The notes beneath the pieces are model-generated. The model was not told where the DNA came from and did no database searches. It was given only the letters and a program-made list of their open reading frames with translations. This document shows positions 11,667 to 24,371 of a stretch of DNA of 64,000 bases, piece after piece. Within the stretch, counting starts at the first letter, position 1. The number at the start of each line of letters is the position of its first letter. The translations under genes were made by a program, and so were the position numbers. The stretch comes from Lentinus brumalis (lineage: Eukaryota; Basidiomycota; Agaricomycetes; Polyporales; Polyporaceae), in the NCBI GenBank assembly GCA_001792895.1, contig MARA01000022.1:558001-622000 (forward strand). The letters run 5' to 3'.

Positions 11667-13446
11667 ATGGCCTCTATCACTCGTCCCGCACAAGCCCCTG
11701 GAGTCGCCTCACATGGAGCTCCGTCCGCCATCACTCTGTCAGGGTCACCGTCGACCGACAAAGAACTTACCCTCGCCCGTTCAGCCTGTCCGGTAAGTCT
11801 TCGATTCGTCTCACGTCTCCTTATACTCATCGGGTCTATCTCAGCGGTCTCCTGGCATCGGCGCGCTCATCATTGAGGCCAGAGGTTACGAGAGTCCTAT
11901 CGTCCATGGTGCCCACTCAGCCGACGGATCCCCCGATGTTGGCGATGTCTCTTATTCCGCCGTCCATGATGCCGCCGACCTTGCACGCACTGGCGATGTT
12001 CCCGACGGCGCTGGGCCTCCGCACGTCACTCATATCACCGACACCACCCAACCTCTAGGCGAGGGTGCCCTCGATGACGATGCCGTCGACCCGGCCGACC
12101 CTTTCGACTTGGCCGCAACTTTGGGAGATGATCCGCTCATCGATGACCTTGTTGTGGCCGACAATGCTGGTGTTGTGGACGCGTCTTCCCGTCCTCCTGG
12201 TATGTTCGCAACACGCCTTCTTCGGCTGCCGATTGTCGTCATCTATGTGGTTGCTTGGGCGGTCGTGAGCCTCGTACGCGCCATCGTCTGTTTCGTTGGC
12301 ATCGTCGCCTCTGTCGCCAAGTACCCGGTTATCATTGTGTTCGCCGCCTACGTCAGCCTTCTGCTTATCCCGCTGGCGGATACAGCTCCTCGCCCCGCGG
12401 ATGTCATCTCCACCAGCCTATGCGCCATTCCGGGCTTTCCTATTTGCCCTTCGACGCCGCCCGGCAACTCCGACGCCGTCGCAAACGCTGCCTCCGCTAC
12501 AAGCACCGTGCGCACCCCCAGCCTCAAGAGCGTTGATTTCCCCGCTCTGATGGCTGTACAGAGCCGTACGCTCAGTACCCTCCTCACTCATTCTGTGGCC
12601 GGCTCGGAGTTGGCGTTGGGTATCAAGCATGCCGAGCTCGCAGTGAAGGACTTGGTGTACATCATCAGGACGAGCAACCTCGCCGGGAAGCTGGTACTCG
12701 CTCGAGCCCTCGAGGAGTTTGCTCAGCAAGCGAAGGTTACTGGCCGTCGCTTGCAGCAGCTCTGTTCCAAGTTAGACGGCGCCGTCGACACGTAAGTCTC
12801 TACTCACTCGCCGGCGTAAGGATTCCTACTGATCATGAATTGTGCACGCAGGGTGCTCGTGTTTGATCAATATGCCATACGCACCCTGGACGAGGCCCGG
12901 CAGTCTGGCGCAGTCGCCGGTCATGTCGCCATGACGCAGTTGTTCCAGTCAGCTCTGGACGTCTTGGCCTTTGAAGTCGCTGGGGTCCAAGACGATGCCG
13001 CGCTGGTCATCGCCGCTCTCGACGCGCTCGAAGATGAATTGTCGGTCATCCAATCCCTTTCTGAGCATGAGTTCCTTTCCACCGGCGTGGCCGCTGGAAG
13101 GGATGCGCCTTCCTTCTGGACTATGTTCAACGGTGGTACCTCCGAGCGTCAGCAGCTCGCTCATCAACTTGGAGTACTGGAGAACATCGACTCCTACCGA
13201 CGTCGCTCCGTTGCGTACGTCGCAGCTACTGCTCAAACTCTGGTGGTGGTCGAAGCGGACGTCTCTCAGCTCCACAAGAAGCTCCTGGCGACCCACTCTA
13301 CGATCGGGGAGCTTCCCATCGAAGTCCATATCGCCAGCATCGAACGTAGCGTTCGTCGTCTGCATGACGAAGCGATGAAGCGTCGTGGTCAGTATCAGGG
13401 TATTGACAATGGATCAGCTGCGGATGGCTCGGCGAAGGAGCATTGA
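11667..13446 (+). CDS. Unknown membrane protein with two adjacent helices
   Basis: Three exons: 11667-11792, 11845-12791 and 12852-13446 (introns 52 and 60 bp), open for 555 residues. The first 150 residues are polar and Asp-rich, likely disordered. Two strong hydrophobic segments follow at about residues 170-205 (LPIVVIYVVAWAVVSLV and IVCFVGIVASVA) and 207-230 (YPVIIVFAAYVSLLLIPLA). The C-terminal 300 residues are helical, with Leu/Ala heptads typical of a coiled-coil domain (LARALEEFAQQAKVTGRRLQ; VEADVSQLHKKLLATHSTI). The arrangement, a disordered head, helical hairpin and long helical tail, suggests an organelle-membrane protein with a cytosolic coiled coil. I do not recognise a named family. 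The splice phases agree. Confidence 0.6.
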
Positions 13447-13793
13447 AGTGCATCATGTATAGAGTACGCATTCCGTTGTCAACGATCGTCTTGCTTCTCT
13501 AGTATGGAATGGTCTTACTGTAACTCATCTATCCCATACCGAGCCGCGAGATTTGCTGCCTTGTAAGTATCGTCGTTTCTGGGTTCCTGCGGAATGTATT
13601 TCATGTATTAGATTGATCTCTTAGACTTGTGTCTCGGGCTTGAGTCGGGCTTGAGCGCTCATGTGGATCTCGATCCCACTTCGCGCGGCTTCCTAGACGC
13701 ACGTCGGTACCCCGCCGACGCGCGGCCACGCAACGTACGCAACACTGAACCTTAGCCACTCCGACATCCTCTGCTGACAGCCGTCGCGCACAT
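13447..13793. promoter_or_regulatory. Intergenic, probable promoter of the JmjC gene
   Basis: No gene recognised. It includes the GC-rich block near 13680-13740 just upstream of the first proposed codon of the JmjC gene. A short upstream coding exon of that gene cannot be excluded. Confidence 0.3.
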
Positions 13794-16165
13794 ATGAAGC
13801 TTCAAGTCAACAGATGTGCAACCAGACATAGCAAAGGTCCCCCACCCTGCTTCGTCTGCAAAGGTCACTCTGAAGGTCGTGGCGAGAATTGTCGATTCAA
13901 AGGTCCGAGACTCGAGCACCGTGCGAGTTGTCATTGATTCCAATATTCACAGATTTCAGATGCCTGTCGGGAACCGAGTGTCCTAGCCAGGAGGTGGCCT
14001 CGGCTCCTCAATCCACCCCCCAACGACCTTCAACGCCGACCCGAACATTGCCGAAATTCGGGAACTGCAGGTGAGTTCCACCCTACTGAAGACTTTCGGT
14101 GTGGTGGATTGCTGATTTTAATCAGGCGTCGTTAGCTCCGTTTGTCCGTGAAATGCTCCTTGAAATGCTAGCCCATGAGGCACTTCCCGATCTCATCCGC
14201 AGACGGCCAGACCTCAAATATCGGCTCACTTGCGGTCCGTTTCTTTGCGAGTATGAATACGTCGGTCTACAGCTGACTTGTGCATAGACTACTGCTTCAC
14301 TACAATACTGTCCTGCTCTTTCTTTTGCTTGGAGTGTGGCTATGAGATATGCCGACACTGCCGTGCTGAGCACGGCACAAAGCTAGGGTATGTATGCTCC
14401 CATGCACCCTCCCTCGACGTAAGCGCAACTCTCCATCATATGTACAGCAAATATCTCATGCACTCTTAGGGCGCGCACGTCTTCCGACCATTGTCCAGGA
14501 TGGCGGCGGGTCGGGTCAGCTTGGTCTTACAGGAAGTAGAGTCTATCTCCGCCATGCATTCGATCCCGCCACCTCCTGTAGTGAACGCGACAGCAAAGTG
14601 TCGACTCAACGCCGAGCACTTTCGCGACGTCCCGGAGGTACGACCTGGCCAGGATGAGCTCTTCCGTTCTCTATGGCATCTGGACATTCCCATAATCATC
14701 CGAGGTCTGCATAGGCGCATGCAGGGCTCATGGAGCCCGGAATCTTTTGTCCGCACGCACGGGAAGGAGAGCGTCATGATGCTCAAGAGCGGTGGCTTAC
14801 CTCCCCAGAAAGTCTCAGTCGCTCGCTTCTTCGAAGAGTTCGCAAGGAGTGACGCGGATCGCGGACATGCAGTGAAGGTCAAAGTGAGCCACTGAGATCC
14901 TGTCGATGGTGTGAATACTCACCCTCATACTCCCAGGATTGGCCTCCGTCTACTTCCTTCCAAACCGATTTCCCCCAGAACTACCAAGCGTTTATGCAGG
15001 CAGTTCCTATGCCATCGTACACGTGTTCTAACGGTTTCCGCAACCTCATCGCCCATTATGGTGTCCCACCGGCTCGTACGCCCTCGTTGCGACCGGATGT
15101 CGGTATGTACGTACGTCTCATCTACTGACTATGGCTCACTCCATCGCTGCTGTAGGCCCTAAGGTATATATCGCCACCCCAGACTTGCCTCGCGAGGGGT
15201 CCACGAGACTTCATCTGGATGTCACGTGTGCGATCAATATCCTGTCGTGGACCTCCTCCGGCGATCCTGAGACAACAGGGGCGGAGTGGTACATATTCGA
15301 CCCCCGCGACCTGGACGAGCTGCGCAAATATCTGCGCTCCAAACGTTGCCCTGACTTCAAGCCAAATGCTGGGGAAATCGAGGATCCAGTGCATGCGCAG
15401 CAGACCTACCTCAACAAGGAGATGCTTGACGACTTGGCCGCGAGGAGAGTCCATCCATACAAGATCGAACAGCGTCTCGGTGACGCGGTTTTTATACCCG
15501 CCGGAGCGGCGCACCAGGTATGTAACGTTCCTGGTAATGAAGTCGGCGATACCACTCGTGCTTGATGCACTCCGTAGGTCAGCAACGTCCAAGCGTGTAT
15601 CAAGGTTGCTTGTGACTTCCTCTCCATCGAGGGCATCCGCGAGAGCAGCAAAGTGATGCAAGACTTCCGTCGAGAAAGAATGCGAGATGTTTTGCCACTT
15701 GAGGTTGTCCTGTGGGACGCATGGACGTCTTTGACCTTCCAAGCAGCAGAGGCGGCGAAAAGATCGGATGGTCCTGCGCTCACGAGGCACGAGAAGAAGA
15801 ACAAGTATCAGCGCGACACGCCCCGCGGTCAAGAAGACGACGCCCGGAGGAAGAAGCGACGCAAAATTCAGACGAGCAAGGGACGCCTCCCCCCTGTCCG
15901 TGATTATGGCTGTCCCTTCAAACACTGTGCGCGATCTCGCAGGTTCGCGGAGCTGGGCGGAGTCTTCAATCACCTGTACGTCTTCCATGTCGTGCAGCTA
16001 TGCGGCTCTGACTGCGAATCATCCAGTAACGATGTACACAAACTTCGCGTTCCCAAGCACGATCGGGACCAGTTCGAAGACCTAGACGACGATGAGTTTC
16101 AGGCGTTGTTTGAAGAACTCCCATGCAATTTCCCACCGCAGGCATCCTCTACCCCGGCGGTGTAG
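13794..16165 (+). CDS. KDM3-like JmjC histone demethylase with zinc fingers
   Basis: Proposed exons: 13794-13920, 13960-14070, 14136-14234, 14288-14387, 14499-14883, 14937-15102, 15156-15517, 15578-15975 and 16027-16165, about 628 residues. The N-terminus has a Cys-rich block (CFVCKGHSEGRGENC). Exon 4 encodes a second zinc module (FFCLECGYEICRHC), as in KDM3/JMJD1 proteins. The JmjC core has the Fe(II) ligands His-x-Asp in RLHLDVTCAINIL and the distal His in GDAVFIPAGAAHQ, followed by VSNVQACIKVACDF, the KDM3-type ending. All three metal ligands are present, so an active 2-oxoglutarate/Fe(II) lysine demethylase (H3K9 by family analogy) is likely. After a Lys/Arg-rich linker (KKRRK) the C-terminus has a C2H2-like finger (CPFKHC...FNHL.DVH), formed by removing a 51-bp intron. 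The first exon is the least certain. Confidence 0.8.
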
Positions 16166-16878
16166 AATGCTGTACTCACGACTCATGTATTGCCGCTGCT
16201 TATACTTCCATTTTCAATACGAGCCCAATATGATCTCAGCAGTATCGTCCGTGCCTTCGGCACCTATCCCAACCCCCTCTATTATGATTCCGTGCAGTTG
16301 AGCGCGACAACGTTGAACGAGGTTGGACTTGGAGCAATGGAACGTTTCGAGGAGGTTACACTCCCAGCGGCCCGAGACAACGCCACACCGCGCCGCTCCG
16401 CCGGAGGTGATGAGATCATTCCACTTCACGTCTCATAGGCGCACGCTGAGCTCCTGCTCTCGTCCCTCCTGTACCTCACCGTGTGGACTTCTGCACTCAC
16501 TAGCTATGGATCTTCAGCAGAAGGGAGTCATCTGCTGCGAGGGAAGCAGTATTCCCGAGCAGTCAGTACTCACAGTAATGCAGATAAGTACGACGCCAAC
16601 TCGTTCCGCCGCAACTGTGACGTTCGCGGTTGGACCCTTTCCTCGTCGTATATCCTCACTTCCAAGTAGCTATGCGTCATTCAGGTGCGTATTTTCTCCT
16701 CATTTCCATGAATATAGTGTACTTTACGCACGGCGACTACTAGCAGTCCAGGGCATATGAATGGTTCTTTGTGTCCTTCCACGTGCATCATTAGGACTCC
16801 CGCCGCCTCCCTGTGCCCTTCCCTCTCTTCCCCCTCTCCTTCTCCCTTCATTGCCGTCGTTCATAGCATCTCTGAAAT
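16166..16878. other. Intergenic region
   Basis: About 0.7 kb with no supported gene. A C/T-rich tract (about 16800-16860, cccttccctctcttccccctctcc) precedes the start at 16879 and looks like a typical pyrimidine-rich promoter/leader. Small open frames around 16323-16760 have no domain. Confidence 0.4.
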
Positions 16879-18083
16879 ATGGTCTCAACTCGCTCCAAGC
16901 GCTTGGCTGATGTGCAGACTGTAAGTGCCGTCGAGTGTTCGCTCATGTCACGTACCGGCCTGACATCCATCCGCTCTTTCAGGCCGCTTCATTGATGCCA
17001 CCGAAGGTATACAGTCCGCTCGTTCGTCATGGGCCTGACTCTCATGAATTTTGTATCTTAACAGGATACCCGACGATTCACCACGGTGGGGAGTCTCATC
17101 TCCTTTGTGGAGGTCGCCATCGTCAAGCCCGAGTACGGTATCGCGGTCACTCATCTAACGGTTGAGTTGAGGGTATCCTCTCTGCAGCGCGATGCTGTTG
17201 AGAGGTATCTCCCCGCTTGCCTCGCCCTCACACCGAATGTCGTCATCCTCGAGCTCTCCATCACTCCTCCATCGTCCAATATGTCGTTCACGCGCGTTCC
17301 TCTCCCATCGCTCGAGGTCCTCAAAAGCAACCTCCCTCACCGCGTGCTCGCCTCTTTCGTAGCTTTGAAACCTACTCTCTGTGCCCTCGACATGTCTGCT
17401 TGCGGCCGTGCGCGCACATGTCCCTTCGCTGCCGTCTCGCTGGACCATGTCACCGACATACGTTGCACAATGGCATGCGCACCTGCGATTGTTCACGGAG
17501 ACGTGGAAAGGCTCCGCTTGGACCTCTCCAGCTCTGTCAAGTTGGCATCCGTCACTATCACCACGCTTCCGGTGGTCGCCGGCAGACTCTACATGCTTAC
17601 TGTCGACTTCACGAGGGACGACGATTCGATTCTACGCAGCATAGCTGCGAGCATGCCCCAGCTGCGAGATCTGAAGCTACTCGAGAAGGCCATACCGTCG
17701 GTCAGTCGCGAGTCGAAGTCCTTTGATCACGTCCAAGTCGGGCTGACCTCTGCTCGCAGGCTCATAGGCACGCCTCTCGTCCATGGAAGGACCGTACTCG
17801 TTGGTCATCGGCTTTGCGCAAGTTGACTCATCTCGAGCAACTCGTCATCCGCACCGGCGGTTCCCTCGGGACCACTGCCGGAGACCGTGACGCAGAACGT
17901 GACATCTTCCTCCGCTGGGTTGGCATCAACCAACCACACGCCAGTCTCCGATACATCATGGTATGGCAGCACGCTCACCTTGTTGACGGGGGTATCTTGA
18001 GCGAATGGTCAAGGGTAGATGGGATCTGGGAGGGCAAGTGGACGGTCGGACCAGAACCAGGACAAGTGGCGCTGCTGTCGTAG
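16879..18083 (+). CDS. F-box/LRR-like protein of unknown specificity
   Basis: Exons 16879-16920, 16983-17006 (a 24-nt microexon), 17065-17700 and 17760-18083, open for 341 residues. The start MVSTRSKRLADVQT and a first intron soon after it resemble the many Agaricomycete F-box-like genes. The body alternates short beta and helix units with Leu spacing (VTHLTVELRVSSLQRD, LALTPNVVILELSI, LPSLEVLKSNLPH, MPQLRDLKLLEKA, LTHLEQLVIRTGG), the pattern of a degenerate leucine-rich repeat. A canonical F-box near the N-terminus is not visible, so substrate-receptor function in an SCF complex is only a guess. It ends with PGQVALLS. All four exons agree in phase. Confidence 0.6.
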
Positions 18084-18537
18084 CAGCGGCGTCCGTTCTC
18101 GTTGCGCGGGGTTAATTGATCTCACATTCGAACTTCTTTCGTATTCATACTTCTTAGATCTGTGCTCGAACTTCTTCTGTACTGGAACTTCTTCAATCAC
18201 CGTAATATGTATCCCTGTTCGTAGAATGGATTGACTTCGATGCTCACCCTATAAAGCGAACCGAGGCGCGCGGCGGTCGCGCGTCGATATCATGGCAAGC
18301 GCGCGCTCTGGTCTCGCCAGCTCGCGCCGTTCCTCGCAGTAAGGACACCCAAGACAAAGACTGTTTGCTCCTTTTCTCCCATTCGCGGGATGGCTCTCAA
18401 TCACTTCCTCCGCTACCTCTCGGTCCCTCTCAGCGACGTCTGTGGCTCTTTGGTAACTCCTCATCCATGACTGCTCCTTCAGACAGTATCACAGCTACTA
18501 CCGCCGTGGCTTCACCCCCCCTTCACCCCCTCGTGCT
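18084..18537. other. Intergenic region
   Basis: About 450 bp. An ATG at 18291 opens a short basic frame (MASARSGLASSRRSS) before a possible donor, but it cannot be joined to the next gene in frame, so I treat the region as promoter/5' UTR of the gene starting at 18538. Confidence 0.3.
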
Positions 18538-20072
18538 ATGGACACGGAACTGCCCTCTACGCCTGTCTCTACCTTGACCACCTGCGTCCAAGATGGCTCC
18601 GGGTCCATCCCCGCCATTATCGAACCTGGCGGAGCCCGTCACTCCGAGGCCGAGGCAATTGACATTTGTCTTCTGCCACGAGAGGACTCGGAATCCGACT
18701 GTTCGAGCGTGGGTGATGGACGCGAAGGATTTCCCAGTTTGGCGGATAACAGCGACAACTCTGACGATCCTGCGTCGCTCCCCCCAGCGGACGACGAGGA
18801 TGTCGATCATCTCCTCCCATCTATCACCTCAATGCAACTGCATTCACGCTCCGTCACCCCCGACCCGCACGGATGGCGCGGGATGGAGGCGTCGACTCCT
18901 ACGAACAAGATATGGTATGTGTCAATTCATCAGCATGTACGAGTGTATTGCCCATGTACATCTGCATATCTTCAGGAGTTTGCCCCCTGTGATACCTATG
19001 CACGGATGGGAGGAGGACGGCGCAGGACCGCTCGTTGGCAGTTCGGACACCATTGCAAGCCCCGACAGGTCTTTGCGCCAAATACGCCGAGCTCAGGTAC
19101 GACGGACCCAGCTTGAATATGGCTACTGTTGACGGCGGCCTTCCGTAGGCCCAGCTGGAGAAACGTGTCGCCGAGTTGGAGGGCGTTCTGGGTGGCGTTC
19201 GCACTGATATAGCCAAGTCCGTTCAGGCCAACACTTCGCTTCTGCTGAAGACTCAAGGTACGGCACTCATATTCTGCGCTCTCGCACGATCTGCGACGTT
19301 TTGTTTCAGATACCGTTCTCAAGGAACGTCGCACGATGTCGAAGGCCCAAGATGCTGCATCGGACGTCGTGCGGACCTTGGCATCAAAGCTCGCTAAAGC
19401 TCAGCTGGCCATCTCGACGCTGCAGGCCCAGCATCGAGCTGACAAGGCTGCCATGGAACACGTTGCTAACGACATCGCGGAGCTCCTGTCCGTTCAGGAG
19501 GAGATGGGCTGTCGTCTTGCCCGACTAGACGAATATGAGCAGTACATAAGAACTACGGTGGAGAATACTGCCGCATGCGGCGCGGACTTGAGCGTTGACC
19601 ATCTCTTCTCCGAGTCGTCGTCATGCACAGAGTACTCCTCTACGACCTACGCTGACGAACTCGTCAATACTGGTCTCGGTCCGGCGACGGTCAGTCGAGT
19701 CTACGCCGCTGCACGCTATGATACTGACAGACCGGACAACGCAGGAGGAGACCGTCACAGCCATGGAGCGTATCAAGTCTATCTGGATGCAGGTGAGCGG
19801 CACTCCACTCCCTCGACCCGATATTGCATTGCTCAGGTGGTGGGACGTGAACAGAAGACGGTCGGACTATTCTCCCTCCGGGACTCCGTGGGTGCGAAGA
19901 TGTCTATCCTGTTTGAGCATGGCAAGGTCGTCTGGACGGAGGAGGTAAGCCTGATTCTCATAGCTTGTCTCAGCTTCTCCCACCCGTCGTCCGCTCGAGC
20001 TCATATTTCTCCGGCTAGATCGTTGCCGGTTCGGGGGACCTCTCGGCATTGACAGGACCTCAGTCTTACTGA
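18538..20072 (+). CDS. Coiled-coil protein of unknown function
   Basis: Seven exons: 18538-18914, 18976-19096, 19149-19257, 19310-19689, 19745-19792, 19837-19944 and 20019-20072, with introns of 44-74 bp. The joined frame is 398 residues. Residues 1-165 are acidic and Ser/Pro-rich. Residues about 165-290 form a long coiled coil (QLEKRVAELEGVLGGVRTDI, VVRTLASKLAKAQLAISTLQ, IAELLSVQEEMGCRLARLDE). A C-terminal segment of about 55 residues (TVGLFSLRDSVGAKMSILFE) looks folded. There is no membrane segment. I do not recognise a family; the layout fits a structural or scaffold protein. Five of the six introns are phase 0 or agree with their neighbours without adjustment, supporting the model. Confidence 0.55.
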
Positions 20073-20363
20073 GTCTTGTGATGCTCATTATTTTGTTAGG
20101 TACCATTTGGATGAATCGGTCGCGCCCTTCTCCCGAGTTCCACAGTGATCATCCCATGTGGGACTCGCTCTGATTGAGGTGGCTTGCGCTGCCGCAGAAT
20201 TGAATGCATCTTTCGGATCTATTGATTTGCGTGATACTCGCGTGCGCTGATCATCACCCACCTGGGCCGATCACCCACCTTCAGCCTTCATCCCCTGCTA
20301 GATACCACCCTCATCCTCCCTTCCTGCCGCCCCTTCCACGATCGTGTGTCGTGCTCTCTGTTA

Positions 20364-23300
20364 ATGCCTATATGCTCTTGCACTGTGTGCGTCGGCACCT
20401 CGACGTACATAGATGACTTCGGCGATCAACAGCCCGGTAAAAAATTGTCGCAGGCCGAGTGTGTCAAGCACCGCGTCGCAGACTTGCAGCGACAGACTCG
20501 CGCGGCCGAAGCACAACGCACAGCGGTGGAGATCGAGAATGCAATAATGATGGCGACGATCCACGCACCTCCTCCTGCCATTGGCACCTTGCCCGTCCGG
20601 AACCGCGATAGGGATGCTGAAGATGTAGTGAGTGATTCGCATCTTTGAGCCTTCAATCGATGTGCTTAAGCCGTGACTCGATGTCCTTGCCGACTTGTTC
20701 CCAGGTTCCGACTGGCACCCTCGAAGACAACGTGAGTATCACAACTTCTTCGCCGTTCTCCGACTGAACGTCTGAGTCCTCATCGCTCAGGCCACTCCCG
20801 GGACATTGGACGACATCGACGAGCTTGTGGCGCCAATGCACTATCTCTCCCTGGAGGTAGGACGATCTGCTACATACCCCCACGTTCCTGATGACCCAAG
20901 TTCTCTCCTTCAGGCTGCCGCACAGGAGCGTATCTCGGCAATGGGCGCTCTCGAGGAGCAGATATATCGTCGTTCTCTCCATGTCCCGGTAACGACGAGA
21001 CTTGTATTTGCATCTCCTCCCACTTCCGCTACAGACTCTCCCGGCGACCTGGCTGCGTCTACCGACAACGACGTCTTCCTGACTTTCCGGTCGTGGGTGG
21101 ACGACAAGCTTCAGAAATTGCATAACATGGGTCCGCTTGGCCACAAGGACGCCGATGGGCGTCGTCGCTCCAACATCCGCCGTCTGGAGCTGCAGCGCAC
21201 TCGCCTGGACCAGATCGTCAAGTGGTCATGGGATCAGGCTAAGGTGACCGCACGGCTGCCCGGGTACTACACACTTCGGAAAGGGGCTCAGCCCGAACTC
21301 ATTCCGCCTCGTAAGCACGACGTCCCATCAGATACGTATAAGCATATTCACCCTCTTTGTATAGCCCCGAGCGCAGAGAAGCGCAACTCCATGCAACCTT
21401 TCGTGGTCGCTCTTCTCATGATGGCCAGTGTCCTCCATGCGATGGCTGGGGTCTCTCGACCAATCCTTGGATACGTTCTAACAACGTTCCAAGTCGTCGT
21501 GCTGGGTGCCCTGCTCTCCAGCCCGAACGGCGCCACTCCCCTCCAGCAGACACTCAAGGACGCCGTCCCTAAGGATGTTCGTTCCGCTCTCAAGCTCCTT
21601 GGGCTCGTCCCAGACATCGTCACCTACGCGTGCTGCGCGAAATGTTTTGCGCTGTACGAGGCAGATCCATCGAAGCCAGACGATCCGTTCCCTCGTCTCT
21701 GTACGCACAAGGAGACCAGCGCTGCTACGCCGTGTGGGACAGCTCTCGTGTACGAGAAGGTCATCGCACCAGTCCGTCCCGGAATGTCCGCAGGCTCGCG
21801 CTGGCTTCCATTCCGCGTGTACCCTTGTCGCCTCCTGAAGGGCTGGCTCGTTGACTTCTTGCTCCGAAGTGGTTTCGAGACCATGCTCGACGACTCCTGG
21901 AAGAAGCTCGGTACACCGGAGTTCTGGTCCGACGTTATGGATGCGCCCGCCATACGCAGCTTCATGGGTCCCGACGGGAAGAAGCTCTTCTCTGTGCAAG
22001 ACGGGGAGTTGCACCTCGTCTTCAGCCTAAACATCGATTGGTTCAACCCCCACGGAAACAAGGCGGCTGGCAAGTCCCACTCTATCGGCGCAGTCTACCT
22101 CGCATGCATGAACCTCCCTCCTCATCTGCGACATCGTCCCGAGAACATCTACCTAGCCGGCATCATTCCCGGCCCGAAGGAGCCCAGCGTCATACAACTC
22201 AACCGCATACTCCGTCCCTTGGTCGACGAATTGCTCGAACTTTGGGAGCCGGGAATTTTAGTGGCGACTCCAGGGTACCCCGCCGGACGTCGTATCCGGG
22301 TCGCTTTGATCCCTCTCGTCTGCGACCTTCCCGCTCTCCGCAAGGTTGCCGGGTTCTCGTCCTACTCATCGGACAACATGTGCAACTTCTGCCGACTACA
22401 GAAGAAGGACGGCAACAACCTCGATCGCTCGCAATGGCTTCCCGCCTTCTCCTGGACGGAGCACCTGAAGATCGCGACGGAGTGGCTCACGGCACCGACG
22501 GCTCAAGCGCGGAAAGACATTACAGACGCCACCGGTATCCGCTGGACCGAACTTCTTCGGCTACCGTACTGGGATCCTACGCGTTACGCCCTCGTCGACA
22601 CCATGCACAACCTGTTCCTGGGCGAGCTGCGAGAACACTGTATCAAGATCTGGGACCTCAAGAACGCGGAGACACGCGAGAAGCCCAAACAACGTGTAGC
22701 GCACACGCCGGACCAGCAGCGGGACAACCTTCGTCGCATACACGACGGAGTCTCCAGGGAGTCCCCAGAGGTCTTCAAGCGTGTCAGACTAGACTACTTA
22801 CAGGCTGTCATTGAGCTGAACGGCGTCGTCGTACCGAACGATCAGAGGACTAAAGCAGACCTTGGTCGGTCATTGATCGCATGGGTGAGTTACCTTTTCA
22901 TCAACGGCATCACTGTTGGAAGCTCACCAGTAACTCAGGTGCGAGCTGCCACAGGAGGTCTCGCTTCGCTCCGGATACCATCCCCATGTCTACCTCGACT
23001 ACGAACTTCACCCTACCCGATGCTCCACCTCCGTCGACGGAGGGCATTCTAACCAACCCCGTCCTCGCTGAGATTCGCAAAGATATACGCGAAGTATTCA
23101 TCCCTTCCTGGCTGGAGAGGCCTCCGTCGAACCTCGGAGAAGCCAAGCACGGCAAGCTGAAAGCAGACCTTTGGCGGACATTGTGCACAGTCTTCCTCCC
23201 AATCACGCTGGGCCGCCTGTGGGGGACGACAGCCGCTTTGCCAGACGAGGCAGTAGCACTGGACAACTACATGCATCTAGTCGCCGCCGTAGATCTCGCA

Positions 23301-24371
23301 ACGCGGCGTTCAATGTCCCCCGCTCGCGCGAACTCTTACGATCACCACATGTTTTCGTACCTGCAGGGTCTGCGGACATTCTACGGAGCCGATCTGAAAC
23401 CGAATCAACATCTCGCGCTGCACCTCAGGGAGTGTCTCCTTATGTTCGGGCCTGTGCATGGTTGGTGGGCTTTTCCGTTCGAGAGGTATAATGGTCTCCT
23501 TCAGCGTTTGAAGACGAACCACAAGCCAGGTACGTCATCATTCCGCGACTGTAGCGCATGACTCCCTAATGGTGTCTTCAGCTGACATGCCCAAGACATT
23601 CATACGCTACTTCTATCTTGGCGCGGCACTACGATGGGTGATGGACTCATTCCAGTGGCCGAAGATCCCAGAGTACCAGCAAATGGTCGACGCCTTCCGC
23701 GCAGCCTTCAGCGGCCCGCGGACGGGAACGCATGCTACCGACCAGAGCATATTCTCCACCGTATCCGATGACGAGTCATCCGCAAGTTCTCCACGCCGTG
23801 GCGGCGTACAGTACACTCTGCCAGATGATCTCTATCGTTCGCTGTTGATGCTTGTCAACCGGACTTCCGAAGTCGTCTTCGGGTCTTTCCATGTAGGCGC
23901 CATTGACGGGAACCCGTATCTCCCCCCACGGCCACCGCTATCCGGAAGACAGACCACGGAGGGGTTTCTTACGCCTCAGCGACTACCGGCAAGCGCGATT
24001 CCTTCGTCCTTTTCTCCAAGGAGGTGGATGGGAACCGCCAGGCTGTCGCAGGACAGATCTCCGAAATATTCACTCACACTCGTCGCAACGGGGAGACAGT
24101 CGTTGAGGAGACCTTCTTCCTGGTTGACGAATTCAAGTCCCTGTCTCCACAGCACGCCGCACTTGACCCTTACCGCAAATTCCCAGACGTTCCTACATGG
24201 TTGTGCTACAACGAGCTCTCGTCCACTCAGCACGTACTTCGGGCCCAAGACATCATCTCACACTTTGCTGCTCTGATCTACAAACCCGCGGGCATCGGGA
24301 CGGAATGTATTGTTGTACGTTCCCTGGATAGGGTGAGTCCCCCACTATTCTCAGCGTTAAATGTATGCTGA
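20364..24371 (+). pseudogene. Tnp2-family (CACTA-like) transposase, frame-disrupted
   Basis: The N-terminus MPICSCTVCV....AECVKHR is the Cys-rich opening seen in basidiomycete Tnp2-type transposases. Exons 20364-20627, 20705-20731 (27 nt), 20791-20856 and 20914-22884 join in frame. The main exon carries DGELHLVFSLNIDWFNPHGN, an LVCDLPALRKVAGF block with a CNFC zinc pair, and WDPTRYALVDTMHNLFLGEL. Downstream are EVFIPSWLERPPSNLGEAKH, the DUF4218-like VHGWWAFPFERYNGLLQRLK and DGNPYLPPR. The enzyme would cut and paste a CACTA/EnSpm-type DNA transposon. Two breaks are visible: no splice choice joins 22884 to the next block in frame, and near 23925-23940 the frame shifts by one base before TDHGGVSYASATTGKRDSF. 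I could not find terminal inverted repeats. The last intron and stop are uncertain. Confidence 0.75.
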
